Shown one piece after another: positions 35,562-44,800 of a stretch of DNA of 64,000 nucleotides (positions within the stretch are counted from its first letter, which is position 1; each line of letters starts with the position of its first letter). This DNA comes from an uncultured Paracoccaceae bacterium. GTDB lineage: Bacteria > Pseudomonadota > Alphaproteobacteria > Rhodobacterales > Rhodobacteraceae. The position numbers were made by a program, and so were the translations under genes. The notes beneath the pieces were generated by a model. The model was not told the origin of the DNA. It ran no database searches and saw only the letters and a list, made by a program, of their open reading frames with translations. The stretch is from contig CANLNM010000001.1 in the NCBI GenBank assembly GCA_947492475.1, forward strand, positions 744,001-808,000, given 5' to 3'.

Positions 35562-36026
35562 ATGCCACAGACGCTGCCCGACTTTGATCTGGATCGGTAT
35601 TTACCTTATCGAATGACCGTTATTGCCGCGCGGCTGAGCAATGATATGGCGCGGGAATATAAAGAGAAATTCGGCATTTCGATTCCAGAATGGCGGGTTC
35701 TGCTGAATTTGGGATATTCGGGTTTTGTGTCCATCCGCGATATAGAAAAGCGCGTAAATCTGGAAAAATCAAAGGTGAGCCGCGCCGCAAGTCGGCTGGA
35801 AGCCAAGGGGTTTTTGACCAAAGAAGTGGACGCCCAGGATCGCAGATTGCTGAAATTGGCGCTAACATCTGATGGGATCGACCTGCTGTCGAAACTGATT
35901 CCAATCGCCACAGAATACCAAGATAAGCTGGAAACCGCGCTGGGAGATCAGACCGAAACGCTTCAGGATGCGTTGGATTGTTTGATGCGCAGCACCCAAA
36001 CTGCTGACGCTAGTGGCCCAAGTTAA
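35562..36026 (+). CDS. MarR-family transcriptional regulator (1)
   Basis: A 154-residue regulator with a winged helix-turn-helix: FVSIRDIEKRVNLEKSKVSR (about 60-79) and wing SRLEAKGFLTKEVDAQDRRL. The DRR-type wing and LTxxG-like continuation mark the MarR family, whose members usually sense aromatic acids or their CoA thioesters. It is divergent from the TRAP operon with two palindromes between, and tail-to-tail with a second MarR gene. Likely target: the TRAP operon and its own gene. Confidence 0.88.
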   Translation: MPQTLPDFDLDRYLPYRMTVIAARLSNDMAREYKEKFGISIPEWRVLLNLGYSGFVSIRDIEKRVNLEKSKVSRAASRLEAKGFLTKEVDAQDRRLLKLALTSDGIDLLSKLIPIATEYQDKLETALGDQTETLQDALDCLMRSTQTADASGPS

Positions 36027-36472
36027 TCCGCGCGTTCGCGCCCCGTATGGGCCTTAACCGCAACCAGCAACGCGTGTAATCCCTGTTTCAGCGCCACCAT
36101 GTCGTCAGGCTCGATCGCATCTAAAATGTCCTGAGATTGCGCCTGAACCTCTGGAAACACTTTTGCAAACAGCGCCTGCCCGGCATCGGTGCACGTATAA
36201 AGCCGCAAACGACGATCCTGCCCGGAAATGCAACGGGTGATCAGATCCTTGTTTTCCAACCTTTGCGCGGCCCGGCTGACCTGGACTTTGTCCAATGTCG
36301 TACGCCGGGACAATTCCAACGACGTTAACTCTCTGGCTTCGGCCAGCAGAAATAGCAGCCGCCATTCCTCTCGGGATAAACCATATGTGCGCCCATAGAC
36401 GTCCACCAATTTTTGCGAAAACGATTCAGCGGTGACCGCCAATAAGTAAGGAAAGTAAGTCTCAAGCTGCAT
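36023..36472 (-). CDS. MarR-family transcriptional regulator (2)
   Basis: A 149-residue MarR protein. The winged helix-turn-helix reads LTSLELSRRTTLDKVQVSRA (about 53-72), followed by the wing DLITRCISGQDRRLRLYTCT. It resembles the convergent MarR protein (same start ...YFPYLLAV.../...YLPYRMTV... and same DRR wing), so the two look like diverged paralogues. Its promoter holds the best copy of the palindrome at 36503-36516. It shares a 4-nt overlap (TTAA) with the other MarR gene. Confidence 0.88.
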   Translation of the reverse strand: MQLETYFPYLLAVTAESFSQKLVDVYGRTYGLSREEWRLLFLLAEARELTSLELSRRTTLDKVQVSRAAQRLENKDLITRCISGQDRRLRLYTCTDAGQALFAKVFPEVQAQSQDILDAIEPDDMVALKQGLHALLVAVKAHTGRERAD

Positions 36473-36502
36473 GTCGTCTCCTCTTGGTGGGCAGAATACA
36501 TC

Positions 36503-36516
36503 GTTGCAGGCGCAAC
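36503..36516. promoter_or_regulatory. GTTGC-N4-GCAAC operator, marR(2) promoter
   Basis: GTTGC-AGGC-GCAAC, extended to TCGTTGC...GCAACGA, the longest symmetric copy of the four. It is centred about 37 nt upstream of the minus-strand MarR gene and also upstream of the truncated VOC gene. Confidence 0.72.
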
Positions 36517-36590
36517 GAATTGACCTGAATCAAACCATATCCCCACCCAATTTGGCAATCATTGCAATTGCAGCAAGCCAGAGAAGCCCA

Positions 36591-36809
36591 ATGATGACCC
36601 CGAATTTGAAAATCGATCACATCCACCACGTGGCTTATCGCTGCAAAGACGCCAAAGAAACAGTCACATTTTATACGGAAATGTTGAACATGGATTTTGT
36701 GCTGGCCATCGCCGAAGACCACGTTCCATCCCCCCATGAACCCGACCCTTATATGCATCTGTTTCTGGGTGCCGGAAACACGCCGATTGGCTTCATGCCA
36801 AAGAGCTGA
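36591..36809 (+). pseudogene. Truncated VOC (glyoxalase/dioxygenase-fold) protein
   Basis: A 72-residue frame beginning MMTPNLKIDHIHHVAYRCKD, clearly the first beta-alpha-beta module of a vicinal-oxygen-chelate protein (metal His in HHVAYRC, then KETVTFYTEMLNMDFVLA and EPDPYMHLFL). VOC domains normally need a second module of similar size; here the frame stops at GFMPKS. None of the three downstream frames resumes VOC-like sequence, so the second half appears deleted. It lies next to the MarR pair, so it was probably part of the aromatic pathway. GAGAAG precedes the start. Confidence 0.65.
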
Positions 36810-36934
36810 ACAAAAATTGATTTCAGCGCCTTGGGTTTGCGCGGCATCTGTGATCGCAGCGGGCCTCTGTGACCTGAGTCCCCCTTGCGGCGGTTGTGAT
36901 TTGATGCCACCACAGCATCAGCAAAGGAGCCGTC

Positions 36935-37438
36935 ATGAAACTGGCCTATATCATGAGCAGCCGCCGCGGTGGCACGGATCGCGTTTTGGGGGAATTTGCA
37001 GCGCTCTGCGAACAGCAAGGCGTGAAATTGGCCGGCGTGGTTCAGACCAATACGGAATGCGCGCCCAGCCATTTATGTGACATGGACGTGCGGGTTTTGC
37101 CGGATGGGCCCGTTTTGCGTATTTCCCAATCTTTGGGTGCTGGGTCCAAAGGATGCCGGTTGGACGCCTCTGTATTAGAAGAGGCCGTGGGCCACGCCAA
37201 TGCATCCCTCAGCGATGATGCCCAATTGTTGTTGATCAACAAATTTGGCAAACGCGAAGCCGAAGGTCACGGATTCCGCGCTGTTATTTCTGATGCGGTT
37301 TTGCGCGGTATTCCTGTGGTTTTAGGCGTGAATGACGCCAACCTTGCGGCTTTTCTGGACTATGTGGACGGCATGGCCGATCGCCTGAATGACAACGTTG
37401 ATGACCTGCAGAAATGGTATTCGAAAAACGCCACTTAA
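36935..37438 (+). CDS. DUF2478 family protein
   Basis: A 167-residue cytoplasmic protein with the DUF2478 pattern: N-terminal MKLAYIMSSRRGGTDRVLGE (a degenerate P-loop-like start), GVVQTNTE, MDVRVLPDG and LLLINKFGKREAEGHGFR. The family is often found near molybdenum-cofactor or molybdate-transport genes and may be a nucleotide-binding protein, but its activity is unknown. No molybdenum gene is next to it here. A good ribosome site (AAAGGAG) precedes the start. It shares 4 nt with the convergent phosphomannomutase gene. Confidence 0.8.
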   Translation: MKLAYIMSSRRGGTDRVLGEFAALCEQQGVKLAGVVQTNTECAPSHLCDMDVRVLPDGPVLRISQSLGAGSKGCRLDASVLEEAVGHANASLSDDAQLLLINKFGKREAEGHGFRAVISDAVLRGIPVVLGVNDANLAAFLDYVDGMADRLNDNVDDLQKWYSKNAT

Positions 37439-38811
37439 CTCAGCGTTTCCAGCAACTTATCCAGACCTAACTGCAATACATCCTGCGCTTTCTCTTTTGA
37501 GGATGCTTCGACATAAAGTCGTAGTTCCGGGGCATTCCCAGAGGGTCGCAGATGCAGTGTCACTCCGTTTTTCAGGATCACACGCATCCCGTCGGTCAGG
37601 TCCAGCTTAACCTCTGTTGATCCGGCAAAGCGCACAAATTCCGCGCGGGCGGCTGCGTCATTCACCAATGTCGCAACCAACGCGTTAGACCGTTGCGTCG
37701 CGATATTTTGCAATCTGTCCGCGGCTGTAAACACCGCTGGTTCCTGCGCCACCAACTGGGATAATGTCTGCCCCTTGGCCGCGTGTAAAACCGAAACGAT
37801 TGGCAAAAAACTGTCGCGGGTCATCAACGGCATCAACGCACCGGCTGGGCCCTGGGCCTCATATCCGAGCAAAAATCCGCCATTGGCCTCATAGCCGGCG
37901 GTTTTGGCATCCGCCAATTCCTGCATCCCTGCAATCACATAAGGTGACCCGATTTTCGTTAACGAAACGCCTGAGAAAGCCTTTTGCAAAACACCCGAAT
38001 TGGATGATATTGGCGTCACAATCCGGTCTGCACCCAGAACAACGCTGGTGATTTGCCCCAAAATATCCCCGGCAATCACCTGACCTGTTTCATCCGTCAC
38101 CATAGGCCGGTCGCTGTCCCCGTCGGTGGACACAATTGCATCCAACCCGTGTTCCTGCGTCCAGCCTGCCAGCATGGCCCCGATTTCTGGGTCATAAGCC
38201 TCTGTATCGACGGGGATAAAAACCTCAGAACGTCCCAGTTCAACCACATCGGCCCCCAGCAATGACAACAGCGTCATCAACAGATCGCGCCCGACCGCCG
38301 AATGGGTGTAAACCCCAATCCGGCGCCCAATCAGCGCATCCCCACCAAAGGCCCGCACATACCGATCAACAAATTGCGCCCCCGCATCGGATTGCGCAAT
38401 TGCCTTGCCGGGATTGGGCGCGTCGCCATTTTGCCCGAGATGATTGAGAATGGCCTGTTCGTCCTGCTTTAGGATTTCGCCCGCTGTGGAATAGAATTTC
38501 AGCCCATTGCGATCCGCCGGAATGTGGCTGCCGGTCACCATGATGGCCCCTGCCCCTGCGGCCCCCGCGGCCAACGCCAATGCGGGTGTCGGCAATGCCC
38601 CGCATCCATAGATGTCAACGCCCAGCGCCCGCGCCGTTTGCCCGACGATTGCGGCCATATCTGGCGACGATGCCCGCAAATCATGCCCAATAAACAGCCC
38701 GGTTCCCACGTCGCAACTGCGCAAAAAAGCCCGCGTATAATCCGCGATCAGATCCGGTGTCATGTCGACCACCAACCCACGCAGCCCGCTCGTTCCGAAT
38801 TTCACAGCCAT
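37435..38811 (-). CDS. Phosphomannomutase / phosphohexomutase
   Basis: A 458-residue alpha-D-phosphohexomutase. The phosphoserine loop is VTGSHIPADRNGLKFY (about 91-106), the magnesium loop DGDSDRP is near 230, the sugar-binding loop EANGGF near 308, and the phosphate-binding region RPSGNAPELRLYVE near the C-terminus. It interconverts hexose 6- and 1-phosphates for nucleotide-sugar supply, probably mannose. The gene lies 15 nt after the epimerase gene on the same strand, consistent with a surface-polysaccharide role. Confidence 0.9.
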   Translation of the reverse strand: MAVKFGTSGLRGLVVDMTPDLIADYTRAFLRSCDVGTGLFIGHDLRASSPDMAAIVGQTARALGVDIYGCGALPTPALALAAGAAGAGAIMVTGSHIPADRNGLKFYSTAGEILKQDEQAILNHLGQNGDAPNPGKAIAQSDAGAQFVDRYVRAFGGDALIGRRIGVYTHSAVGRDLLMTLLSLLGADVVELGRSEVFIPVDTEAYDPEIGAMLAGWTQEHGLDAIVSTDGDSDRPMVTDETGQVIAGDILGQITSVVLGADRIVTPISSNSGVLQKAFSGVSLTKIGSPYVIAGMQELADAKTAGYEANGGFLLGYEAQGPAGALMPLMTRDSFLPIVSVLHAAKGQTLSQLVAQEPAVFTAADRLQNIATQRSNALVATLVNDAAARAEFVRFAGSTEVKLDLTDGMRVILKNGVTLHLRPSGNAPELRLYVEASSKEKAQDVLQLGLDKLLETLS

Positions 38812-38825
38812 GGTCTAACCCTTTG

Positions 38826-39854
38826 TCAAATCTCGTAATAGTCGCGATACCAGTCCACAAAGGCCTGCACACCGTGCCGAATATCGGTTGTCGGGACATA
38901 TCCGGTCAGTTCATTTAGCAAGCCTGCATCGGCCCAGGTGGCAGGCACATCGCCCGCCTGCATCGGCATCATATTGCGGATCGCCTTGCGGCCCAGCGCC
39001 TTTTCGATGGCATCAACAAAATCCAACAACGGCACAGAATTGGAATTGCCCACATTCACCGCCCGCCAAGGCGCAACCGTCGACAAACTGTCACCATCAG
39101 GCGAAACGCCATCATCAGGGCGCACCGGCGGTGTGTCGATCAACAGCCGAATACCCTGAACCAAATCAGTGACATAGGTAAAGTCCCGCTGCATTTCACC
39201 ATTGTTGTAGATATCAATCGGGTCGCCGTTCAGGATCGCCTTGGTGAATTTGAACAGCGCCATATCCGGGCGCCCCCACGGGCCATAAACCGTAAAGAAA
39301 CGGAACATCGTGATCGGCAAATCGTACAAATGCGCATAAGAATGCGCCATCATTTCATTGGATTTCTTGGTCGCCGCATAAAACGACATTTGGGTGTCGA
39401 CTTTGTCGGTTTCACGATACGGCATGTCCGTATTGGCCCCGTAAACCGACGATGTGGATGCCAGCAAACTGTGGCGCGGCGGATAGGCACGGATTGCCTC
39501 TAGCAGTTCAAATGTGCCGACCAGATTTGCCTCGACATAGGCGCGCGGATTGTCGATCGAATACCGCACCCCGGCCTGCGCCGCCAAATGCACAACCACA
39601 TCAAACCGATATTCCTCAAACAGATCCATCAGGCGGTTTGGCTCTTCGATTTTAGCCGTGATCGCCGTAAAAGAAGGGTTTTGCAGCAGCATAGATTGGC
39701 GACGTTGTTTAAGCGCAACATCATAATAATCGTTCAAACTGTCGATCCCGACAACGCGGAACCCATCCGCAAGCAGCCGCGTACATAGGTGAAATCCGAT
39801 AAACCCGGCCGCACCGGTGACAAGAGCAACAGGTTGGGGTGCAGGCGTGGTCAT
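38826..39854 (-). CDS. NAD-dependent epimerase, UDP-glucuronate 4-epimerase-like
   Basis: A 342-residue short-chain dehydrogenase/epimerase. The NAD-binding GAAGFIGFHLC is at about 14-24, DSLNDYYDVALKQRR is typical of UDP-glucuronate epimerases, and the catalytic Tyr/Lys lie in SFYAATKKSNE with Ser in LLASTSSVYGA. It probably turns UDP-glucuronate into UDP-galacturonate for exopolysaccharide or lipopolysaccharide. The start at 39854 follows AAGGAA. It is divergent from the sugar transferase gene and upstream of the mutase. Confidence 0.9.
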   Translation of the reverse strand: MTTPAPQPVALVTGAAGFIGFHLCTRLLADGFRVVGIDSLNDYYDVALKQRRQSMLLQNPSFTAITAKIEEPNRLMDLFEEYRFDVVVHLAAQAGVRYSIDNPRAYVEANLVGTFELLEAIRAYPPRHSLLASTSSVYGANTDMPYRETDKVDTQMSFYAATKKSNEMMAHSYAHLYDLPITMFRFFTVYGPWGRPDMALFKFTKAILNGDPIDIYNNGEMQRDFTYVTDLVQGIRLLIDTPPVRPDDGVSPDGDSLSTVAPWRAVNVGNSNSVPLLDFVDAIEKALGRKAIRNMMPMQAGDVPATWADAGLLNELTGYVPTTDIRHGVQAFVDWYRDYYEI

Positions 39855-40142
39855 AAAGTGTTCCTTGTCAATCATCTGGGTCAATCATCGGGGCATCAAA
39901 CCGGGCTGCAAAACAGATCTAACCCGCAAAATCATATGCCCCAGCCCCAGTGGCGTCACAAGCCTTTTCAGATGTCACAGTCGGTGTGCGGAGATTCTGA
40001 ACAACGCGAAACATAAGCAAACCAGACAAAGATGGTTGAATTTTATGCAAGTGCAGCATGGGTCGTTAACCCTTCGTTAGGCATTATCTAGACTCAGCGC
40101 TCTTAGATTGCGACGTTGGGTCAATGTCCATGTGGGCGGCAA

Positions 40143-40874
40143 ATGAGGATGGATGGGGCGATGAAACCAACGGAATACTCGGAATTACGGTTCCAGATTG
40201 CAGCGCCTCAGATCGCACCCCCCCAGATCGCAACGTCACAACGCAAGCCAGTGCCACGCACGTTTTATGCATCATTTGGCAAACGTATCTTTGACATTGT
40301 GCTGGCTTTGGCCATTTTGCCGCTGATCACGCCGATCATCTTGGGTGTGTGGATGATGGCGCGGCGTGATGGGGGCCCTGGCCTGTTTGTGCAGGATCGC
40401 GTTGGGCTAAACGGCACAACCTTTAAATGCCTTAAAATACGGTCCATGGTGCATGATGCGGACCGGAAACTGACCCAGTATTTAGACCAAAACCCTGACG
40501 CCGCCGCTGAGTGGCACATCAATCAGAAACTACGCCACGACCCACGGATCACGGCATTTGGGAAATTCATCCGCGCCACCAGTCTTGATGAGCTGCCACA
40601 GGTTTTCAACATCCTCAAAGGTGAGATGAGCTTTATCGGGCCGCGCCCGTTTATGCTAAACCAAGAGGCGCTGTACCGACAGGCCAACGGGACCGGCTAT
40701 TACCAGTTGCGCCCCGGAATTTCGGGACCCTGGCAGGTCAGTGGGCGCGGCGAAACCAGCTTTGCGGATCGAGCGGATTTTGACAATGAATATTACCGCA
40801 ATCTGTCGTTTCGAACCGATATGAAACTGGTTTTCCAAACGTTTAAGGTGCTGGCGCAACGCACTGGGCATTAG
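40143..40874 (+). CDS. Undecaprenyl-phosphate sugar transferase (ExoY/WcaJ C-terminal type)
   Basis: A 243-residue polyprenol-phosphate hexose-1-phosphate transferase of the short ExoY type. One membrane helix (about 45-66) follows the FGKRIFDIVLALAILPL motif; catalytic stretches are FKCLKIRSMV, LDELPQVFNILKGEMSFIGP and PGISGPWQVSGRG. It starts exopolysaccharide repeat units on the lipid carrier. Start choice is uncertain: ATGs occur at 40143, 40149 and 40161. The N-terminal tail holds a short proline-rich repeat (QIAAPQIAPPQIATSQ). It is divergent from the epimerase gene with a 288-nt spacer. Confidence 0.9.
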   Translation: MRMDGAMKPTEYSELRFQIAAPQIAPPQIATSQRKPVPRTFYASFGKRIFDIVLALAILPLITPIILGVWMMARRDGGPGLFVQDRVGLNGTTFKCLKIRSMVHDADRKLTQYLDQNPDAAAEWHINQKLRHDPRITAFGKFIRATSLDELPQVFNILKGEMSFIGPRPFMLNQEALYRQANGTGYYQLRPGISGPWQVSGRGETSFADRADFDNEYYRNLSFRTDMKLVFQTFKVLAQRTGH

Positions 40875-41062
40875 CGTCCCCTGCGTCCCGATCTGATTGG
40901 TCCTCGGGCAGGTAGTCACCGACAGAGTTGCCTTTTGGTGGCTTAGATTACTGCAATATATCGGTTGTTAACGGATTTGTGTTGATCTGCGACAATCGCC
41001 CAACCCTAGCTGGCCAAGAAAAACAGGATCAATTTGCATGGCCCGGTTTCAATTTGCACAAA

Positions 41063-41079
41063 AAGAACATTGTGTTCTT
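41063..41079. promoter_or_regulatory. Palindrome AAGAACA-TTG-TGTTCTT
   Basis: Perfect 7-bp arms with a 3-nt centre, 26 nt upstream of the phosphatase start. It could be an operator or a 5'-leader hairpin. Confidence 0.4.
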
Positions 41080-41104
41080 GCCCCACTCAACGCCATAAAC
41101 ACCT

Positions 41105-41848
41105 ATGTTTGCTTCATTTCTTAAGAAACTGTCACAACGGCAGGACGTCGATTTTCCAACCATTTCCCCGGATGAACCATTGCAGGTCATTGGGGATATT
41201 CACGGGCGGCTTGATCTTTTGGATGCGTTGCTGGGCAAAATCGACCCCAAGATGAAAACCATTTTTGTCGGCGATTACACCGATCGCGGCGATCAAAGCG
41301 AAGCCGTGCTGCGCCGCCTGATGCAGCTGACCACAGATCCCAACAGAGACGTGACCTGCTTGGTTGGCAATCACGATGAAATGCTGCTCAACTTTATGAT
41401 GGAGCCGGATCGGGGACATGGGACGTGGCTGCGCCATGGCGGGTTGCAAACGCTTGCATCTTTTGGGGTGCCGCTGACCCCAAACCCCAAACCCGAACAC
41501 ATCGCCGAGGCTGTGTTCAAACTTCGCGAACGGGCCGGTCCAGACATGATCGATTGGCTATCAAATCTACCGGTTTTGGTTCAATCAGGAAACGTGTGTA
41601 TCCTGCATGCAGGGGCGGACCCCACCCTGTCCATCGAAAGTCAGCCGTCGGGGACGCTGATTTGGGGGCATCCAAGTTTTGACCGGACCCCTCGAAAAGA
41701 TGGCATTTGGGTGGTGCATGGTCATACGATTGTCGACCAGCCGCTGATCCGTCAGGGTCGCATCAGCATCGACACCGGGGCCTATGCAACCGGGCACCTG
41801 ACCGCCGCCGTAATCACCGACGGTCAGGTTCATTTTATATCGACCTAG
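41105..41848 (+). CDS. PPP-family serine/threonine phosphatase (metallophosphoesterase)
   Basis: A 247-residue cytoplasmic phosphatase with all PPP signatures: GDIHGR (about 30-35), GDYTDRGDQ (about 56-64), GNHDE (about 88-92), then metal His residues in ILHAGADP and VVHGH. It hydrolyses phosphoserine/threonine, bis(5'-nucleosyl) tetraphosphate or related esters, since bacterial members vary. It follows the sugar transferase gene on the same strand. Its stop is interlocked with the RND pump stop in the 4-nt palindrome CTAG. Confidence 0.9.
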   Translation: MFASFLKKLSQRQDVDFPTISPDEPLQVIGDIHGRLDLLDALLGKIDPKMKTIFVGDYTDRGDQSEAVLRRLMQLTTDPNRDVTCLVGNHDEMLLNFMMEPDRGHGTWLRHGGLQTLASFGVPLTPNPKPEHIAEAVFKLRERAGPDMIDWLSNLPVLVQSGNVCILHAGADPTLSIESQPSGTLIWGHPSFDRTPRKDGIWVVHGHTIVDQPLIRQGRISIDTGAYATGHLTAAVITDGQVHFIST

Positions 41849-44800
41849 GCGGGGCTGCCTTTGGCCAAACGTCGGCGTTCTTCTCGTGAAAAGAACACGT
41901 CATAAAACACCGGCGCTGCGACCAATGTCAGGACAGATGCAAACGCAAGCCCCCCCATGATTGTCACAGACATCGACACAAAAAACGCATCGCTCAGCAA
42001 GGGAGCCATGCCAAGGATTGTCGTGGCCGCCGCCAAAACAACCGGGCGCAGACGCGATGTGCTGGCCTGAACAATTGCGTCGCGCAAAGGAAGTCCGGTC
42101 GCACGGACCAGATCGATTTCCTCAACCAAAACAATGCCGTTTTTGATCAACATCCCAGACAGGCTCAGCAGGCCCAAGAGCGCCGTAAAGGAGAACGGCA
42201 AACCGGTCCCCAACAGACCAATTGCCACGCCATTGACCGACATCGGCACCAATAGCCAGATGATAATGGGTTGCTTTAACGCATTGAACAACAAGATAGA
42301 AATCAACACCATGATCAGGATCGAAACTGGCAATTGCCCCCCAAGACTGGCCTGAGCTTCGCGGGAATTTTCATATTCCCCCCCCCATTCCATCTTATAG
42401 CCGATGGGCAATTCCATCGCTTCGACCGCGCTTTGGATTTGGGTCTGCACGGCGGCTGCATTGACCCCGGCGCGCACCCCAGCATTCACCGTAATCGTCA
42501 ATTGACGGTCCCGGCGATGTACCAAAGTGTTCTGAACTTCTGCGCTTAGACCATCGACCACCTGTTCAATCGGGATCACCCGACCGGATTGCGGCGACAC
42601 CAGAACTTGGTCCAGCAAGGTCAGGTTTGACTCCTGTGGCAGGCGGAAAATGATCGGGATCAGACGATCCCCTTCGCGGTAGGTCCCGCCACGTGTCCCT
42701 TCGGTGGCAAATTCCAGCGTTGCGGCAATGTCTTCGCGATCAATCCCCGCAGTTTGCGCCCGTTCGGTTGCATAAATCGGTTTGATCACCAATTCCTGTT
42801 CCCGCCAATTGGTCCGCAAATGTTCCAGATCAGAACTGGCCGATTGCATCCGAACCATCGCCTCTTGTGCCAAAGATCGCAGCACCGCCGGGTCCGATCC
42901 AGAGAACCGCGCCTGAATGGGCGCGCCCCCACCGGGACCAAAGACCAGACGTTCTGTGCGGAACTCTCCATCTGCCAGATATTGGGCGCTGAACGCTTCT
43001 AAATCGGCCTGCAATGCGGGAATTTGGTCCAGATTTTCTGTGCGAATGATCAGATGACCATAGGATTGGTTCGCGTCAGCGGATTGATATGTGAGCATAA
43101 ACCGCGTCGCACCATTGCCCATAAAGGACGTCACAGACACCACTTCTTCTCGGGTGGCCAACCAGTCTTCGACGCGCGACAGATCCTCAGACACTGCATG
43201 GATCGACGTGCCTTGCGGCAGTTTGTAATGAGCAAAAAACAGCGGCGTGTTGCTGTCCGGGAAAAACTGCTGTTTGACCTGACCAAAGCCGATGAAACAC
43301 ACCACGGTTAGTCCCAGCAAGGCCGCGATCACCAACCAGCGCAGACGCAATGCCAAACGCAGCACCGCACCATAAGCCCGGAACAACGGCCCGCCATAGG
43401 CATCGCCGCCGCCTTCTTTGGCTTGCTTAAAGAAATAGTGGCCCAACAAAGGCGTCACCGAAACGCCCAACACCCATGACAGCATCAACGAAATACCGAT
43501 CACCGCAAAGAGCGAGAACAGGAATTCACCCGTCGCATCCGGGCTAAGCCCGATCCCGGCAAAAGCCATGATCCCAATCACCGTTGCCCCAAGCAATGGG
43601 ATTTGGGTTTTCTGGGTGGCTTCGTCCGCGGCTTCGCGGGATGTTTTGCCACGCATCATGCCCACTTGCATGCCTTCGGCGACCACAATGGCGTTGTCGA
43701 CCAACATGCCCATCGCAATGATCAATGCGCCCAGCGAAATCCGTTCCATTTCAATGGAAAAGATCGCCATGAAAAACAGCGTGCCAACCACAGTCAGCAA
43801 CAATGTCGCGCCCACCACAATCGCCGCACGCCAGCCCATGGCCAGCGCCAAAACGGCCACCACAATCGCAACGGACATGGCCAGATTGACCAAAAATGCG
43901 TTTGACGCTTCGTCCACGACAAGGTGCTGTTGATAGATCGGGTGCAATTCGACCCCAACGGGGATGTCGGCCTGCAATTCCGCCAGCCGCGCATCCACGC
44001 GATTGCCAACTTCGACGATGTTTTCATCCCCCAGCCCGGCGATGCCGATGGCAAAGGCTTCTGTGCCGTCGAACCGGATCATCAACGATGGATTGGACAC
44101 CCGCCCCCGGCTGACATTGGCAACATCCACGACGTTCAAAATCTCGCCACCGATTCCGACACTTAGCCCGGAAATGGCCGACACGGATTCTGATCCGTCC
44201 GGAGCTTGGATAATGGTGCGGGTGCGGCCAGTATCAGATGCGCCAGCCCCCACAACCGAGTTGGAATTTGCAATGGCCGCCTGAATGGTCTGGGGGGCAA
44301 TATGTTGGTTCACCATCAATGACAGATCAGGTTCCACAAAAATCGCTTCGTCGGGCAGACCGGACACATTCACATCTGCAACCCCGTCAACGGCCAGCAA
44401 TTCCCGTTGCAGGAAAGTCGCCATTTGGTGCTGTTCCTGGTCACTATAGCCTTGGGCGGTCACCGCGTAATATAGGCCAAACACGTCCCCAAACCCATCA
44501 TTTACAAACGGGACCTGCGCGCCTTCGGGTAGGTTTCGCGCGGCATTATCCACCTTGGCACGCAAACGCGTCCAGACATCCGGCAATTCGGATCCGTCAA
44601 AGGTGGGTTTGATTTCAACCGTAATCAGGGAAAATCCGGGTTGGTTCAGCGACGTGATTTTGTCGACCTCCCCCATTTTCTGGATCGCCGCCTCTAGCGG
44701 TTCGGTCACTTCGCGCGCGACTTGTTCTGCCGTGGCGCCGGGATATTGCGTTGAAACCACCGCAACCTTGATCGTAAAGGCCGGGTCTTCTAGACGGCCC

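Noticed and set aside
36902..36920. TGATGC-N7-GCATCA before the DUF2478 gene, considered as a molybdenum-cofactor riboswitch part
   Set aside because: Only a 6-bp stem, with none of the other conserved stems of that riboswitch.
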